From an uncultured Pseudoxanthomonas sp. (lineage in GTDB: Bacteria; Pseudomonadota; Gammaproteobacteria; Xanthomonadales; Xanthomonadaceae), in contig CALJUL010000011.1 of the NCBI GenBank assembly GCA_937975725.1, positions 1-18,463 of the forward strand: DNA of 18,463 bases, given 5' to 3'. Every line of letters starts with the position of its first letter. Position 1 is the stretch's first letter. Below, one piece after another: positions 15,614 to 18,463 of this stretch. The translations under genes were made by a program, and so were the position numbers. The notes under the pieces were generated by a model that ran no database searches, was not told where the DNA came from, and saw only the letters and a program-made list of their open reading frames with translations.

Positions 15614-16975
15614 TCAGGTCACCAGACGCAGGATGTCGTTGTAAAACGCCAGTCCCATCAATCCTGCCAAGGCGGCCAGGCCGACGTATTGTCCGGCGAT
15701 CATGTGGCGCTCGCTCAGGGGGCTGCCCTTGACCAACTCGATAAGGTAATACAGCAGGTGACCGCCGTCCAAGACGGGGATGGGCAGCAGGTTGATGATG
15801 GCCAGGCTCAGCGACATCGCGGCCAGGAACCACAGGAACCAGTCCGCGCCCCGCCGGGCCGAGACGTTGGCGACCTGGGCGATGGTGATCGGGCCGGAGA
15901 TGTTCTTCAGCGAGGCGGCGCCGGTCAGCATGCGCCGGATCATGCCCAGCGAATCGGCGGCCAGCTTGCCGGTCTCGCGGAAGGCGGCCGGCACCGCGGC
16001 CAGCGGGCCGTAGTGCAGGGTGGCGTCGTAGGCCGGCATCCGGACCGTGTCCGGCGGCGCCAGGCCCAGGCCCCAGTAGGGCTTGCTGGTCTGCGGGTGC
16101 TGCATCCGGCGCGGGGCCAGTTCCAGCGCCAGCCGCGCGCCGGCGCGGTCGACCTCGACCATGCCCGGGCCGCCGCGCTCGCCCAGTGCCTGCACCTGGG
16201 CGGCGATGTCGTTGAAGCCGTGCACCTGGTGGCCGTCCACCGCGGTCACGATGTCACCCGGTTGCAGGTGGCCGTCGGCGGGGCTGCCGGGCGCGACCTT
16301 GCCGATCACTGCCGGGGTCATCCAGTGCTGCCAGACCAGGCCGGTCGCGGCCGGCACGTTCTCCTGGTCGAACTGCGCCGGCAGCCGCGACAGCGGCAGG
16401 GTGAGCGTGCGCTCGCCGCCGCCGGCGGCCGCGACCCGCACGGGGATGTCGCTGCGGTCGATGGCGGCCTTGGTCAGGACGATGGAGGCGTCGGTCCAGG
16501 TGTCGATGGCGCGGTCGCCGATCCTCTCGATGCGGTCGCCGCGCTGGAGGCCGGCCTCGGCGGCCAGGCCGGCGGTCGCGCCCACCGTGGCCGAATAGTC
16601 CTGCTTGCCCAGCACGAACATGGCCCACAGCAGGGCCACGCACAGCACCAGGTTGGCCACCGGGCCGGCGGCGACCACGGCGATGCGCTGCCACACGGAC
16701 TTGCGGTTGAACGCCTGCGCGCGCAGGGCGGGGGGCACGTCGCCCTCGGCCTCGTCGAGCATCTTGACGTAGCCGCCCAGCGGGATGGCGGCCACGGCGA
16801 ACTCGGTGCCGTGGCGGTCGCGCCGCGACCACAGCGGCTTGCCGAAGCCCACCGAGAAGCGCAGCACCTTGACCCCGCAGCGGCGCGCGACCCAGTAGTG
16901 GCCGAATTCGTGGAAGGTCACCAGCACGCCCAGTGCGACGATCATCCACCAGATGGAGCCGAGCAGGTCACTCAT
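15614..16975 (-). CDS. rseP: Site-2 protease RseP (regulated intramembrane zinc metalloprotease)
   Basis: Inner-membrane protease that cuts anti-sigma factor RseA after DegS, releasing sigma-E; it also clears signal peptide remnants. The 453-aa protein (E. coli 450) has the zinc motif HEFGH at residues 22-26 in the first membrane helix. Two periplasmic PDZ regions follow: GLAAEAGLQRGDRIERIG and GKVAPGSPADGHLQPGDIVTAVDG. The third zinc ligand lies in NLLPIPVLDGGHLLYY near residue 402, the position of Asp402 in E. coli. The start is 13 bases after the dxr stop with little Shine-Dalgarno signal. Its position next to bamA links the envelope-stress response to outer-membrane assembly. Confidence 0.98.
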   Translation of the reverse strand: MSDLLGSIWWMIVALGVLVTFHEFGHYWVARRCGVKVLRFSVGFGKPLWSRRDRHGTEFAVAAIPLGGYVKMLDEAEGDVPPALRAQAFNRKSVWQRIAVVAAGPVANLVLCVALLWAMFVLGKQDYSATVGATAGLAAEAGLQRGDRIERIGDRAIDTWTDASIVLTKAAIDRSDIPVRVAAAGGGERTLTLPLSRLPAQFDQENVPAATGLVWQHWMTPAVIGKVAPGSPADGHLQPGDIVTAVDGHQVHGFNDIAAQVQALGERGGPGMVEVDRAGARLALELAPRRMQHPQTSKPYWGLGLAPPDTVRMPAYDATLHYGPLAAVPAAFRETGKLAADSLGMIRRMLTGAASLKNISGPITIAQVANVSARRGADWFLWFLAAMSLSLAIINLLPIPVLDGGHLLYYLIELVKGSPLSERHMIAGQYVGLAALAGLMGLAFYNDILRLVT

Positions 16976-16988
16976 CGGATGTCGGCGC

Positions 16989-18176
16989 TCATGGGGAGGC
17001 GTGGCCTGTCAGGTTGCGTTGGGTGACACGACGGGCCTGCGCGTCGGCGGCCAGCAAGACCTCCAGCGAATCGGCCGGCGTTGCGGGCAGCGCGGCCAGG
17101 GCGTCCTCGACCAGCGCAGGGATGGATAGGAAACCGATTGCGCCCTGAAGAAAGGCTGAAACCGCCACCTCGTTGGCGGCGTTGAGCACCGCCGGCGCGG
17201 TGCCGCCGGCGGCCATGGCCTGCCAGGCCAGCCGCAGGCAGGGGAAGGCGTCGGTGTCGGGCGCCTCGAACTCCAGCCGCGGGTGCTGCAGCAGGTCCAG
17301 CCCGGCCACGCCGGACGCGATCCGTTCGGGCCATCCCAGCCCCACCGCCAGCGACGTGCGCATGTCCGGCAGGCCGAGCTGGGCCAGGGTGGAGCCGTCG
17401 ATGAATTCGACCAGCGAGTGCACCAGGCTCTGCGGATGCACCAGCACGTCCAGCCGGTCGGGCGCGACGGCGAACAGGTGGTGCGCCTCGATCAGCTCCA
17501 GGCCCTTGTTCATCAGCGTGGCCGAGTCCACCGAGATCTTCGGCCCCATCGACCATTTCGGGTGCGCCACCGCCTGCTCGCGCGTGACCTGCGCCAGTTG
17601 CCCCCGGCTGCGGCCGCGGAACGGGCCGCCGGAAGCGGTCAGCACGATGCGCCTGACGCCGGCCTGAGCCTGCCGTGAACGCAGGCACTGGAAGATGGCG
17701 TTGTGCTCGCTGTCGATCGGGATGATCTCGGCGCCCGCGGCCTCGGCCGCGGCGGTGACCAGTTCGCCGGCCAGCACCAGCGCTTCCTTGTTGGCCAGCA
17801 GCAGGCGCTTGCCCGCGCGCGCGGCGGCGAGCGTGGACGACAGGCCGGCCGCGCCGACGATGGCCGCCACCACGGTGTCGCAGGCGTCGCCGGCGACAAG
17901 CGGGTCCAGCGCGGCGGCGCCGGCGTGCGCGCGGGTGGGCAGGCCGGCTTCGGCCAGGCCGTCGCGCAGCCGCGGGTAGAGGTCTTCCTGCGCGATCACC
18001 GCGTGGTCGGGCCGGTGCGCCGCGCACAGGGCCAGCAGCGCGTCCACGTTGCCGCCCGCGGCCAGCACGCTGGCGCGGTAGCGGCCGGGGTGGCGGGCGA
18101 TGACGTCCAGCGCCGATGCGCCGATGGAACCGGTGGCGCCCAGTACGGCCACCCTGCGCTGCATGCGGTCGTCCAT
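16989..18176 (-). CDS. dxr: 1-deoxy-D-xylulose 5-phosphate reductoisomerase
   Basis: Converts DXP to 2-C-methyl-D-erythritol 4-phosphate using NADPH, the committed step of the MEP isoprenoid pathway. The 395-aa protein (E. coli 398) has the NADPH-binding motif VAVLGATGSIGASALDVI at residues 9-26, LLLANKEALVLAGE, the metal-binding PIDSEHNAIFQCL, and the active-site segment HPKWSMGPKISVDSATLMNK followed by GLELIEAHHLF. The start at 18176 lies 2 bases after the cdsA stop. An internal ATG (18164, MQRRVAVLG) has a slightly better upstream GGA and is an alternative. It shares the pathway with ispA at the other end of the window. Confidence 0.98.
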   Translation of the reverse strand: MDDRMQRRVAVLGATGSIGASALDVIARHPGRYRASVLAAGGNVDALLALCAAHRPDHAVIAQEDLYPRLRDGLAEAGLPTRAHAGAAALDPLVAGDACDTVVAAIVGAAGLSSTLAAARAGKRLLLANKEALVLAGELVTAAAEAAGAEIIPIDSEHNAIFQCLRSRQAQAGVRRIVLTASGGPFRGRSRGQLAQVTREQAVAHPKWSMGPKISVDSATLMNKGLELIEAHHLFAVAPDRLDVLVHPQSLVHSLVEFIDGSTLAQLGLPDMRTSLAVGLGWPERIASGVAGLDLLQHPRLEFEAPDTDAFPCLRLAWQAMAAGGTAPAVLNAANEVAVSAFLQGAIGFLSIPALVEDALAALPATPADSLEVLLAADAQARRVTQRNLTGHASP

Positions 18177-18178
18177 GA

Positions 18179-18463
18179 TCAGAAGCCGAAGACTTCCTTG
18201 CCCAGGAAGAACACCGGCAGTGCGGCCAGCACGCCGTCTATGCGGTCCAGCACGCCGCCGTGGCCGGGGATCAGGGCGCCGGAGTCCTTCGCGCCGACGT
18301 GGCGCTTGAGCAGGCTCTCGAACAGGTCGCCGACCACCGAGGCCAGCACCGTGGCCACCGCCACCAGCAGCACGCCCGGCAGTTCCGCGGCGCCGGTACC
18401 GGCCAGCAGCGCGCCGGCCATCGCCACCAGCATGCCGGCGGCCAGCCCGCCCAGCAGGCCCTC
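18179..18463 (-). CDS. cdsA: Phosphatidate cytidylyltransferase, 5' end cut by window
   Basis: Membrane enzyme that makes CDP-diacylglycerol from phosphatidic acid and CTP, the precursor of all major phospholipids. Only the last 94 residues are visible. They contain the family signature in full: SLLKRHVGAKDSGALIPGHG followed by GVLDRID, preceded by hydrophobic helices (MAGALLAG; VLLVAVATVLASVVGD) and ending in a last membrane helix, VLAALPVFFLG. The stop is 2 bases before dxr, consistent with the cdsA-dxr pair of the E. coli-type cluster. Confidence 0.96.
   Translation of the reverse strand, partial: EGLLGGLAAGMLVAMAGALLAGTGAAELPGVLLVAVATVLASVVGDLFESLLKRHVGAKDSGALIPGHGGVLDRIDGVLAALPVFFLGKEVFGF

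Overview
This is an ordinary housekeeping region from a GC-rich gammaproteobacterium, most likely a member of the Xanthomonadaceae/Lysobacterales. Two things suggest this: the gene order, and the short palindromic repeats of the GTAG-REP kind known from that family (4213-4277, 9208-9369). The genus is not certain. Fourteen of the fifteen genes lie on the minus strand, so transcription runs from high to low coordinates.

Layout in the direction of transcription: cdsA (5' part cut by the window edge), dxr, rseP, bamA, lpxD, fabZ, lpxA, lpxB, rnhB, a 134-aa unknown protein, a rho-independent terminator (7941-7968), dnaE with its own likely promoter, a REP pair, accA with its own likely promoter, an accessory pair of genes, then tilS, xseB and ispA (3' part cut by the window edge). 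This is the well-known envelope-biogenesis cluster of E. coli (cdsA ... rseP-bamA-skp-lpxD-fabZ-lpxA-lpxB-rnhB-dnaE-accA ... tilS), but with no skp between bamA and lpxD. The cluster covers phospholipid precursor synthesis (CdsA), isoprenoid precursors (Dxr, IspA), the sigma-E stress protease (RseP), outer-membrane protein assembly (BamA), lipid A synthesis (LpxD, LpxA, LpxB), the fatty-acid supply that feeds it (FabZ, AccA), and replication, repair or tRNA functions (RnhB, DnaE, XseB, TilS).

The least ordinary stretch is 2229-3133, in the accA-tilS gap. A signal peptidase I-like gene (2582-3133) is the only gene on the plus strand. It keeps the family's GDNRDNSxDSR box, but has Asn where the catalytic Ser should be and Gln where the catalytic Lys should be. 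It diverges from a 62-aa two-helix membrane protein (2229-2417). The gap between them holds a perfect FNR/Anr-type box (TTGAT-CGCG-ATCAA, 2486-2499), centred 61.5 bases upstream of the start site implied by the best -10 hexamer of the peptidase-like gene. This is the best candidate for something undescribed.

Other points of interest: lpxB has repetitive DNA at both ends. Its roughly 40-residue N-terminal extension is encoded partly by a GGGAAC-type repeat, and its stop codon lies inside a REP arm. A sigma-E-like promoter lies just upstream of bamA. No mobile element, CRISPR array, rRNA, tRNA or phage gene was seen. Apart from the small accessory pair, I found no novel multi-gene system.
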